A DNA stretch of 64,000 nt from contig DEVL01000001.1 in assembly GCA_002363385.1 (NCBI GenBank), positions 62,001-126,000 on the forward strand. Reading direction: 5' to 3'. Below are positions 52,358 to 59,001 of this stretch, piece by piece. A model generated the notes under the pieces. That model was not told the DNA's origin, made no database searches, and saw only the letters and a list, made by a program, of their open reading frames with translations. Each line of letters begins with the position of its first letter. Position 1 is the first letter of the stretch. This DNA is from Stenotrophomonas maltophilia. Lineage in GTDB: Bacteria; Pseudomonadota; Gammaproteobacteria; Xanthomonadales; Xanthomonadaceae. The position numbers were made by a program, and so were the translations under genes.

Positions 52358-53121
52358 GGGGATTTTCCAGCAAGAGAAGGATGGTCGTGGACGGGGTTGC
52401 GCTTGAGCCACAGGCGCAGCGCCTGCCAGTGGATCGCGGCCACCACCTTGAGGGTCATCAGCGGGTAATGCAGCAACACGCCGGCCAGGCCACGACCGGT
52501 GAGCGGATGGCGCTGCATCACCAGGTCGGCATCGAACTGGCACACGCCCTGGCGCCACACCTGCATGTGCACGTGCAGGTCATCGCCCGGCGCGGTGAAG
52601 CGCCAGCGGTACTCGCAGTCCATCTGCATGAAGGGAGAGACGTGGAACTGCTTGTCGAAGGACCAGCACAGCGCGCGGCCCTGGGCATCGGCCTGCGCCA
52701 CCGGCAGTACGTAGGCGTGGCGCTCCTTCCAGGGCGTGTTGGTGATCTCCGCCACGATACTGTCCAGCGTGGTGCCGTCGGCGGCGTAGCAGTAGTAGAA
52801 GCTCACCGGATTGAACACATGCCCGGCGTAGCGCGGGTGCGTGAGAAGGCGGATCGGACCGGCAGGCGCGCGGCCCAAGGCCTCGGTGATGCGTGCACGC
52901 ACGGCATCGGCCAGCGGCTGATCGGGCGCGCCGAGATAGTCGCTGCGCCGGAACTCGACCACATTGCGGCGGCCCACCGACCACAGCCAGCGCCGCTCGA
53001 ACAGGCGCGGCAGTTCGTCCAGGTCCAGCAGCAGCTGCGCGATCGGGTAGCCAAACGCATGCGCGTGCGGCGCGTGCCGCCGATGGCGCATCCAGCCACG
53101 GTAGATCGCACTGGCGGTCAT
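52354..53121 (-). CDS. DUF1365 protein
   Basis: 255 residues. The N-terminal IYRGWMRHRRHAPHAHAF and internal HPRYAGHVFNPVSFYYCY are DUF1365 signatures. The biochemical role is unproven. DUF1365 genes consistently sit between an FAD-dependent oxidoreductase and a CFA-synthase-like gene, as here, so it should act in the same lipid modification. The ATG at 53121 overlaps the oxidoreductase stop by four bases. Confidence 0.93.
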   Translation of the reverse strand: MTASAIYRGWMRHRRHAPHAHAFGYPIAQLLLDLDELPRLFERRWLWSVGRRNVVEFRRSDYLGAPDQPLADAVRARITEALGRAPAGPIRLLTHPRYAGHVFNPVSFYYCYAADGTTLDSIVAEITNTPWKERHAYVLPVAQADAQGRALCWSFDKQFHVSPFMQMDCEYRWRFTAPGDDLHVHMQVWRQGVCQFDADLVMQRHPLTGRGLAGVLLHYPLMTLKVVAAIHWQALRLWLKRNPVHDHPSLAGKSP

Positions 53122-54398
53122 GCCGGCAGTGCCTCGGCCAGCGGCCAGTAAGACTCTGCATCCAGCGCCTGCAACGCATCGACCACGCGGCGGGCACTGC
53201 GGATGCCGTCTTCGTGGAAGCCCCACCCCCAATACGCGCCGGCGAACCAGGTGCGGCGATGGCCCTGGATTTCGGCCCAACGCTGCTGGGCGCGCACCAT
53301 CGCGTGATCGTGCACCGGGTGGGCGTACTGCAGGCGACGCAGCACGGTGGCCGGATCGATCGCCTCGCTGCGGTTGAGCGTGACCACCAAGGGCGTGGGC
53401 GTATCGATGCCCTGCAGCAGGTTCATGCAGTAGCTGACCGTGCATGCCGCCATTGGATCGCGCGGCACATGCGCGTTCCAGGCGGCCCAGGCCTTGCGGT
53501 CACGCGGCAGCAGGCTGGTGTCGGTATGCAGCACCACCTCGTTGGGCTGGTAACGGATCGCGCCCAGCACCGCGCGCTCGGTGAGATCGGCATCGGACAG
53601 CAGGGCCAGCGCCTGGTCGCTGTGGCAGGCCAGCACCAGCTGGTCGAAGCCTTCCAGCCCGGCAGCGCTGTGTACGCGCACGCCATGCTCGTGGCGCTCC
53701 ACGCCGAACACCGGGCACTCCAGCCGCTCGCGGACCTGCCAGCGGCGGCGCAGCGCCTCGACATACCGCGCCGACCCGCCTTGCACCACCCGCCAGGGCG
53801 CGCGCCCGGTCATCTGCAGCATCTGGTGGTTGGCCATGAACTGCACGAGGTAGCGCGCCGGGAAGGCGGCCAGGCTGGCCGTCGGCGACGACCACAGCGC
53901 CGAGGCCATCGGCAGCAGATGCTCGTCGATGAAGGTGCGGCCGTAACGGCCGCGTGCCAGGAACTCGCCCAGCGCCGGGCCTTCATCGTCGCTTTCAAGC
54001 AGCGCCGGTGCCTCGCGGTAGAACCGGCGCAGGTCGCGCAGCATGCCCCAGAAGCGTGGCGAGACCAGATTGCGGCGCTGGCAGAACAGGGTGTCCAGCG
54101 AGGTCGCGTTGTACTCCAGCCCGCTGCGCTCGCTGTGCACCGAAAAGCTCATCGTGGTCGGCTGCGACGCCACCCCCAGCTCGTCGAACAGCCCGGTCAG
54201 CAATGGGTAGTGGGCGGGGTTGAACACGATGAAGCCGGTGTCCACCGCCTGCGTGCGCCCATCGACCTCCACCTCATGCGTATGGGTGTGACCCCCGAGG
54301 TAGTCATTGGCCTCGAACAGCGTCACTTCGTGCTGCTGGCTCAGCCACCACGCACTGGAGAGGCCGGCGATACCCGATCCGATCACGGCGATCCGCAT
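53118..54398 (-). CDS. NAD(P)/FAD-dependent oxidoreductase (amine-oxidase-like)
   Basis: 426 residues. The N-terminal dinucleotide motif is IAVIGSGIAGLSSAWWL, with LGGHTHTHEVEVDG next, and a C-terminal FAGAYWGWGFHEDGIRS that resembles the flavin-binding end of this family. Such enzymes occur in CFA/DUF1365 clusters and are thought to act on membrane fatty acids. The ATG at 54398 lies 1 bp after the desaturase stop, so the two are co-translated. Substrate inferred only from context. Confidence 0.9.
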   Translation of the reverse strand: MRIAVIGSGIAGLSSAWWLSQQHEVTLFEANDYLGGHTHTHEVEVDGRTQAVDTGFIVFNPAHYPLLTGLFDELGVASQPTTMSFSVHSERSGLEYNATSLDTLFCQRRNLVSPRFWGMLRDLRRFYREAPALLESDDEGPALGEFLARGRYGRTFIDEHLLPMASALWSSPTASLAAFPARYLVQFMANHQMLQMTGRAPWRVVQGGSARYVEALRRRWQVRERLECPVFGVERHEHGVRVHSAAGLEGFDQLVLACHSDQALALLSDADLTERAVLGAIRYQPNEVVLHTDTSLLPRDRKAWAAWNAHVPRDPMAACTVSYCMNLLQGIDTPTPLVVTLNRSEAIDPATVLRRLQYAHPVHDHAMVRAQQRWAEIQGHRRTWFAGAYWGWGFHEDGIRSARRVVDALQALDAESYWPLAEALPA

Positions 54399-54399
54399 G

Positions 54400-55359
54400 T
54401 CAGTGCTCCGCCTTGGCCAGCACCCAGGCCGGCACGGGTTTGAGATCACGCACCAAGCCGAGCGCGGCCATCGCGCGCAGGCCATACCAGGTGACATCCA
54501 CTTCCCACCAGTAGAAACCCTGCCGTGCAGTGCCCGGGAAGAAATGGTGGTTGTTGTGCCAGCCCTCGCCGAAGGTCAGCAGAGCGAGCCACAGGTTGTT
54601 GCGGCTGTCGTCACCGGTGTTGAAACGCTGGCGGCCGAAGCGGTGCGCCAGCGAGTTGATGGTCACCGTGGCGTGGAACAGCACCACGGTGGAAATGAAG
54701 AAGCCCCACACCAGCATCTGTCCACCGGTGGTGCCCCACGACGGTGCGACGCGCTCCAGCAGCGCGCCCAGGCCGAACAATGCAGCGGCCAGCGCTACCG
54801 GCACCAAGGTGTCGAAGCGGTCCAGCCAGCGCAGTTCCGGGTACTTGGCCAGATCGGGAATGCGCGACCAGTCGGTGCGGAAGCCTTCCACCGTGAGGAA
54901 CCAGCCCATGTGGCTCCACCAGAAACCATGCACCGAGGGCGAGTGCGGATCGGCGGCGGTATCGGTATGACGATGGTGATTGCGATGATGCGCAGCCCAC
55001 CACAACGGGCCGCGCTGCACACTGGAGGCACCGATCAACGCGAAGATGAACTGCACGGCGCGCGACGTCTGGAAGGTGCGGTGGGAGAAGTAGCGGTGGT
55101 AGAAGGCGGTGATCGCGAACATGCGCACCGCGTACAGCGCGACCGCCACGCCTACCGCAACCCAGGACACGCCCACCCAGATCACCGCCAGGCAGGCCAG
55201 GTGCATCGCGGCGAACGGGATCGCCCGCACCCAGTCCACGCGCTGCGGCTGACCCGCCGGCGCCGCCGCATCCGTGCTGGTGTCGAACCAGCGCAGCAAC
55301 GTCGCCCAGCGACGTGGCTGTACGGTGCGTCCTGCGTCCGGGGTGGGGCTGTCCGACAT
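54400..55359 (-). CDS. Membrane fatty-acid (acyl-CoA) desaturase
   Basis: 319 residues, four TM helices and the three histidine clusters of the di-iron delta-9 desaturase family: HRYFSHR, HRNHHRH and HNNHH (in EGWHNNHHFFPG). It should introduce a cis double bond into saturated acyl chains. It is the first gene after the second ECF-type promoter candidate (55386-55417) and leads the long lipid operon. The start at 55359 has AGGAG 9 nt upstream (CAGGAGAAGCGAGACATG). Confidence 0.95.
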   Translation of the reverse strand: MSDSPTPDAGRTVQPRRWATLLRWFDTSTDAAAPAGQPQRVDWVRAIPFAAMHLACLAVIWVGVSWVAVGVAVALYAVRMFAITAFYHRYFSHRTFQTSRAVQFIFALIGASSVQRGPLWWAAHHRNHHRHTDTAADPHSPSVHGFWWSHMGWFLTVEGFRTDWSRIPDLAKYPELRWLDRFDTLVPVALAAALFGLGALLERVAPSWGTTGGQMLVWGFFISTVVLFHATVTINSLAHRFGRQRFNTGDDSRNNLWLALLTFGEGWHNNHHFFPGTARQGFYWWEVDVTWYGLRAMAALGLVRDLKPVPAWVLAKAEH

Positions 55360-55385
55360 GTCTCGCTTCTCCTGAGGCGTTAACA

Positions 55386-55417
55386 GGAGATACGGCAGGG
55401 CGTGACGTTTGGATGCA
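55386..55417 (-). promoter_or_regulatory. Candidate ECF-sigma promoter before the desaturase operon
   Basis: On the minus strand, TGCATCC (revcomp of 55411-55417) is followed by 16 nt and CGTATCTCC (55386-55394). The same pair with the same spacing appears at 57677-57708 in front of the sigma-factor operon. A CATCC -35 and CGTAT-like -10 resemble the promoters of SigK/RskA-type systems. The desaturase ATG follows 27 bp after this element. Confidence 0.7.
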
Positions 55418-55449
55418 CGGATCCGGAAAAAAACCGCGGACGCGTGCGA

Positions 55450-56235
55450 TTACAGGTTGGCGATGTCGCCCTTGGCGATGATCGGGCCGGTCGGAATGCC
55501 TTGCGGCGCACCGCTCGACGGTTCCAGTGTGATCGCCAGCACCGAGCCGTTCACAAGCGCATCACGCAGCGTGTCGGGTACGGCCACGGTATGCGCGCGG
55601 TCGATGGAGACCAGGCCCAGCGAACGCGGTGCGCCGCCGGACGGAATCAACCACAGCTCGGGGGCGCGGCCTGCCGCATCGGCGGCGGCAGGTACCGGAA
55701 CCATCAGCACCTTGCCCTGGGCCTTGTCGACGGAGGCCAGCCACCCTGGCGTGCCGTCGTCGTGCAACAGCGGTGTGACCGGCTTGGTCGCCTGTTCCGG
55801 CTCGGCCGGCGTCGTCGGCGCGGTCGGCGTGACCGCCACCGGCGTCGGCGCAGGTGCGTTGGGCTCCAGATCGCGGCGACTGAACACCGCCACCAGGGCC
55901 AGCGCGGCGGCCAGCGCCGTCATGCCCTGCCAGAAACCGGTGCGCTGCCAGACCCGGGGCGAGGCGGTCATTGCTGCGGGCCAGCCCAGTGACGTGCGGA
56001 TGCGGGGCCACAGATGCGCAGGCACCGCTTCACTACCGAACGATTCGAGCAGCGGCGCAAGGCGGTTCTCCCACTGCGTCACCAATCGCGCAAAACCGGG
56101 ATCGCCGGCGATGCGGCGTTCAACCTCGGCACGCGGGCCTGCATCGAGCACGCCCAGTACGTACTCGCCGGCCAGGATGTCGGCGCTCGGCGGCTCCCCG
56201 TCGTCGTGCAGATCATGGAGGTCGCGAACGTTCAT
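55450..56235 (-). CDS. RskA-family anti-sigma factor
   Basis: 261 residues. An N-terminal cytoplasmic anti-sigma domain with LAGEYVLGVLDAGPRAEVERR is followed by one TM (about 104-121) and a periplasmic RskA domain with ELWLIPSGGAPRSLGLV and LEPSSGAPQGIPTGPIIAKG. It should hold the ECF sigma factor inactive at the membrane until a signal triggers release. There is no cupin or ChrR zinc domain, so it is not ChrR. The ATG at 56235 overlaps the sigma factor stop by ATGA, the usual sigma/anti-sigma coupling. Confidence 0.93.
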   Translation of the reverse strand: MNVRDLHDLHDDGEPPSADILAGEYVLGVLDAGPRAEVERRIAGDPGFARLVTQWENRLAPLLESFGSEAVPAHLWPRIRTSLGWPAAMTASPRVWQRTGFWQGMTALAAALALVAVFSRRDLEPNAPAPTPVAVTPTAPTTPAEPEQATKPVTPLLHDDGTPGWLASVDKAQGKVLMVPVPAAADAAGRAPELWLIPSGGAPRSLGLVSIDRAHTVAVPDTLRDALVNGSVLAITLEPSSGAPQGIPTGPIIAKGDIANL

Positions 56236-56876
56236 CGTTCCAGGCACACCCGCAGTTGGCCCAGCCCACGACGGATCCAGCTCTTCACCGAGCCCAGCGG
56301 CGAACCGATGCGGCGCGAGAGTTCTTCATAGCTGGCGCCATCCAGGAAGGCCAGCCGGATCAAGGATCGACGACGCGGTTCCAGCCTCTCCAGACAGTCC
56401 TGCAGGCGCGCGTGGTCGCAGGCCTGCTCGGCGGCGTGCGCAGGCTGCGGGGCGAAATCAGGAATCTCCTCCGCCACGGAGAGATCATCCAGCGCGCGCG
56501 GCGGCGCGGCCCGCAGGCGGTCGATCGAGCGGTTGCGGGCCATCATCGACAGCCAGGTCATGGCCGCCGCCTTGGCGCGGTCGAATTGTGCCGCCTTGTT
56601 CCAGACCGTGGTGAAGACGTCCTGCAGCACCTCTTCGGCATCGCCGCGGTCGCGCAGCACATGCAGGCAGATGGCGAACAAGCGTCCCGATGACAGCTGG
56701 TAGACCGATTCGAACGCCTGGCGATCACCGCCGGCGACGCGGACGAGCAGCTCGTCCAGACGGTGTGATGCGGCAGCGGCGGCGTCCAGCTCGGGCATTG
56801 CAGGCTCAATGTCGATAACGGGCGTATCGGCATCCTCCCTGCTCCCGCCGCTGTCTGCAAGGGGGCGCTCAGGCAC
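56232..56876 (-). CDS. ECF-type sigma factor
   Basis: 214 residues. Sigma region 2 has LFAICLHVLRDRGDAEEVLQDVF and TWLSMMARNRSIDRLR; region 4 has AFLDGASYEELSRRIGSPLGSVKSWIRRGL. This is SigK/ECF19-like, matching its RskA partner. The start is given as GTG at 56876, overlapping the preceding gene by 8 bp; an in-frame ATG at 56798 would shorten it by 26 residues. Its gene lies downstream of a CATCC/CGTAT promoter and so should be autoregulated. Confidence 0.93.
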   Translation of the reverse strand: MPERPLADSGGSREDADTPVIDIEPAMPELDAAAAASHRLDELLVRVAGGDRQAFESVYQLSSGRLFAICLHVLRDRGDAEEVLQDVFTTVWNKAAQFDRAKAAAMTWLSMMARNRSIDRLRAAPPRALDDLSVAEEIPDFAPQPAHAAEQACDHARLQDCLERLEPRRRSLIRLAFLDGASYEELSRRIGSPLGSVKSWIRRGLGQLRVCLER

Positions 56877-57651
56877 CGCATGTCTTCACCAGCGGCTGCG
56901 TGCGCGCGGCGGACAACTCGGCCGCAGGCGTGGCAACGGGAGCCGCCGGAAACTCGACCCGCACCTGCGGGTACTTGCCCTTCTCATCGCGCACGTTGCC
57001 GGTGCCGGTGAACTGCAGCAGCCGCTGGTCCGCGGTGGCGTAGACCAGGGTGACCGGGGGCACCGCGAAACCGAACCACGCATCGAGCTTCATCTGCAGC
57101 TGCTCGGCCGGTTGACCCTGCCACGTCACCGCGCCGGTGCGTTGCAGTTTCAGCGGCACCAGACGCTGACGGCTGGGCAGCAGGAACTGGAACGCCACGC
57201 TCTGCCCGGCCTGCAACGCCGCCCAATGGCTGCGCACCGCCGCGTCGAAACCGGCATCCACCACCGCGCCCGGCGGAACCGCGATCGCGCGGCTGAACGT
57301 CGGTGCCTGCGCGCTGGCGCGGACCGATACCTGGCGGGTGGCGGCACCGCCGCGCACGCCTTCCTGATACCCATCGCGGCCATCGTCCAGGGTGAAATCC
57401 GGCGTCTGCGGGCTGCCCTGCGGGGTCATCCACTTGCGCGCGAAGGGGCGCCCGTCGCTGCAGCGGTACAGCACCAACCGCGACTGGGCGCTTGCCGGCC
57501 CCTGCAGCCAATGGGTCTCGCGGTAGAGCAGGCGGCCATCGGCGGTGGCGTACGCGCGGCCCTCCTGGCGCTGCACGGTCTGATCGGCGGCACTCACGGG
57601 GGCGGCGATCACCGACAGCAGCAGGATCAGGCAGGGCAAGGGCGGGCGCAT
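56869..57651 (-). CDS. Secreted protein of unknown function heading the sigma-factor operon
   Basis: 260 residues. A signal peptide (about 1-21, ending APVSA) is followed by a single beta-rich domain: GRLLYRETHWLQ, a central GAVVDAGFDAAVRSHW and WQGQPAEQLQMKLDAWFGF. It may be periplasmic. It does not match a family I can name, but its position as the first gene before an ECF sigma and RskA anti-sigma suggests a sensory or lipid-envelope role. The ATG at 57651 lies about 26 bp after the promoter candidate 57677-57708. Confidence 0.75.
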   Translation of the reverse strand: MRPPLPCLILLLSVIAAPVSAADQTVQRQEGRAYATADGRLLYRETHWLQGPASAQSRLVLYRCSDGRPFARKWMTPQGSPQTPDFTLDDGRDGYQEGVRGGAATRQVSVRASAQAPTFSRAIAVPPGAVVDAGFDAAVRSHWAALQAGQSVAFQFLLPSRQRLVPLKLQRTGAVTWQGQPAEQLQMKLDAWFGFAVPPVTLVYATADQRLLQFTGTGNVRDEKGKYPQVRVEFPAAPVATPAAELSAARTQPLVKTCGA

Positions 57652-57676
57652 GGGGGTCCAACGAGCGGGCTTGCAG

Positions 57677-57708
57677 GGAGATACGCAGTTGGCAGTGGTT
57701 TGGATGCA
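57677..57708 (-). promoter_or_regulatory. Candidate ECF-sigma promoter before the sigma-factor operon
   Basis: On the minus strand, TGCATCC (57702-57708), 16 nt, CGTATCTCC (57677-57685). It is the twin of the sequence at 55386-55417, with identical spacing and 20 shared bases including TGCATCCAAAC. I found no third copy in the window by eye. Confidence 0.75.
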
Positions 57709-57784
57709 GCGCGGAGGAGATCGGGCGCCATCGGCAATGACGACTGGAGGTTGGACTCGCATCGAACGAACGTATTGGCACTCC

Positions 57785-57802
57785 TGTTCCGGTAAAGGAA
57801 CA
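57785..57802. promoter_or_regulatory. Palindrome TGTTCC-N6-GGAACA
   Basis: A perfect 6-bp inverted repeat in the gap between the sigma-factor operon and HigBA. It may be an operator of either unit. Confidence 0.35.
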
Positions 57803-57836
57803 GTAGGGGGACCCAATCATTTCGATGATAACGTTT

Positions 57837-57851
57837 GACGATAGTATCGTC
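57837..57851. promoter_or_regulatory. HigBA autoregulatory operator (candidate)
   Basis: GACGATA-G-TATCGTC is a perfect 7+1+7 palindrome, itself flanked by AACGT and ACGTT. It lies about 32 bp upstream of the higB start. HigA-type antitoxins repress their operon by binding such palindromes. Confidence 0.65.
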
Positions 57852-57882
57852 TGACGTTACTATCCTCACTGCAGGAAGCCTT

Positions 57883-58164
57883 GTGCCGATTCTGTCTTTC
57901 CGATGCATGGCGACGCGACGCTTTTTCTCGGGTGCGAAGGTCAAACGGCTGGAACACATCGGCACTGTCGCCATGCGGAAGCTGGCGATGTTGGATGCTG
58001 CGGCTTCTCTGGCTGACCTGCGCATTCCACCCGCAAATCGGCTTGAGGCACTGCGTGGAGATCGCGCAGGTCAGTGGAGCATCCGCATCAACGATCAGTT
58101 CCGTGTCTGCTTCACTTGGACGGATGCTGGCGCCTGCAATGTTGAAATCTGCGACTACCATTGA
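57883..58164 (+). CDS. higB: HigB-type mRNA-interferase toxin
   Basis: 93 residues, the usual HigB length. The RelE/ParE-family fold is seen in RLEALRGDRAGQWSIRIND and VCFTWTDAG, the HigB core with its conserved basic and aromatic residues. It cleaves mRNA on the ribosome. GTG at 57883 (AGGA 6 nt upstream) gives VPILSFR, matching the family's MIxSF start; a longer frame from 57835 was rejected. The antitoxin higA follows by 11 bp, toxin first, as normal for HigBA. Confidence 0.94.
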   Translation: MPILSFRCMATRRFFSGAKVKRLEHIGTVAMRKLAMLDAAASLADLRIPPANRLEALRGDRAGQWSIRINDQFRVCFTWTDAGACNVEICDYH

Positions 58165-58175
58165 GAGGTCCCGCT

Positions 58176-58472
58176 ATGCGCGCCATCCCCTACCCTCATC
58201 CGGGTGAAATCCTCCAGGAGGAATTCCTCGTGCCTTTCGGCTTGAGCCAGTACAAGCTCGCGAAGGGAATCGGTGTGGCGCAGACCCGCATTGGTGAGAT
58301 CGTGGCCGGCCGTCGCAGCATCAGTGCTGACACCGCACTTCGCCTGTCCCGCTTCTTCGGCACGACCGACGTGTTCTGGCTGAATCTCCAAGTCGCCCAC
58401 GATGTGGCCGCTGCGAAAGACGCGTTGACGGACGTACTTGCCGCCATCGAGCCGCATCACCGCGCGGCCTGA
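58176..58472 (+). CDS. higA: HigA-type antitoxin (XRE HTH)
   Basis: 98 residues. The signature PHPGEILQEEFLVPFGLSQY is followed by the HTH LAKGIGVAQTRIGEIVAGRR and SADTALRLSRFFG. It neutralises HigB and represses the pair. The ATG at 58176 follows GAGAGG. It matches the family length; nothing is missing. Confidence 0.96.
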   Translation: MRAIPYPHPGEILQEEFLVPFGLSQYKLAKGIGVAQTRIGEIVAGRRSISADTALRLSRFFGTTDVFWLNLQVAHDVAAAKDALTDVLAAIEPHHRAA

Positions 58473-58589
58473 CGGCACGTAACAGACACAGCCATTCACA
58501 GTATGGGCGTGGAGCTGATCCTCGCCACTTGACCATCGCCCGCCTTCGGCCTACCTTGTGCTCGCCGAAGGTATCCATCGCTTCATGCA

Positions 58590-58793
58590 GATGAAGGGAT
58601 GGATTTAAACGGGAATCCGGTGAAGGCGCATCCGCGCCCATTCCGGAGCTGCCCCGCAGCGGTGAATGGAAACGACTCCTGCCAACAGCACTGGGCCTTC
58701 GCGCCTGGGAAGCGGCAGGTACTAGGTGGGCGCGTGCGCCCGTGTCCATCAGCCCGAATACCGGCCCCGGCCGGAGGACATGACCGTCCTCCG
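58590..58793 (+). ncRNA. Cobalamin riboswitch upstream of metE
   Basis: The conserved elements appear in order: GGGAATCCGGTGAA (58611-58624), CTGCCCCGCAGCGGTGA, GCCTGGGAAGCGGCAG, and a B12-box-like segment TCAGCCCGAATACCGGCC (about 58749-58766). A hairpin CGGAGGAC/GTCCTCCG (58772-58793) follows as a likely expression platform and encloses GGAGG and an ATG. Outer limits are approximate. Cobalamin should switch off the B12-independent MetE downstream. Confidence 0.93.
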
Positions 58794-59001
58794 ATTCGAC
58801 CTGGAACGTCCGCGGGGAGGTTGCCGGGGACTGCCGCCATGCCGCCTGCCTGGCGCTGCCCCCGTGCGTCCGCTTCACGGCATCCGGTTCGCCCGCGGGG
58901 GCGAAGGTCGCTGGCGGGGCGGAACGGGCTGCGAGGCCCCGGACGGCGCGCGGTTCCTTCGTTCCTCAATGCCCCTACGCAATGAGGACACGTTCCAATG
59001 A
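58780..59001 (+). CDS. Possible leader ORF between riboswitch and metE
   Basis: 73 codons, starting with ATG inside the riboswitch's terminal hairpin (GGAGG only 2 nt upstream) and ending with a TGA that overlaps the metE start as ATGA. The translation ([14 protein letters not shown]..., Arg/Gly/Pro-rich) has no domain. The exact overlap suggests translational coupling, so that riboswitch closure of its start would also lower metE translation. It may equally be an unselected open frame in GC-rich DNA. Confidence 0.35.
   Translation: MTVLRFDLERPRGGCRGLPPCRLPGAAPVRPLHGIRFARGGEGRWRGGTGCEAPDGARFLRSSMPLRNEDTFQ

Noticed and set aside
55360..58000. ChrR-type anti-sigma factor
   Set aside because: The neighbourhood resembles sigmaE-ChrR regulons, but the anti-sigma protein has an RskA domain and one TM instead of the zinc/cupin ChrR build.
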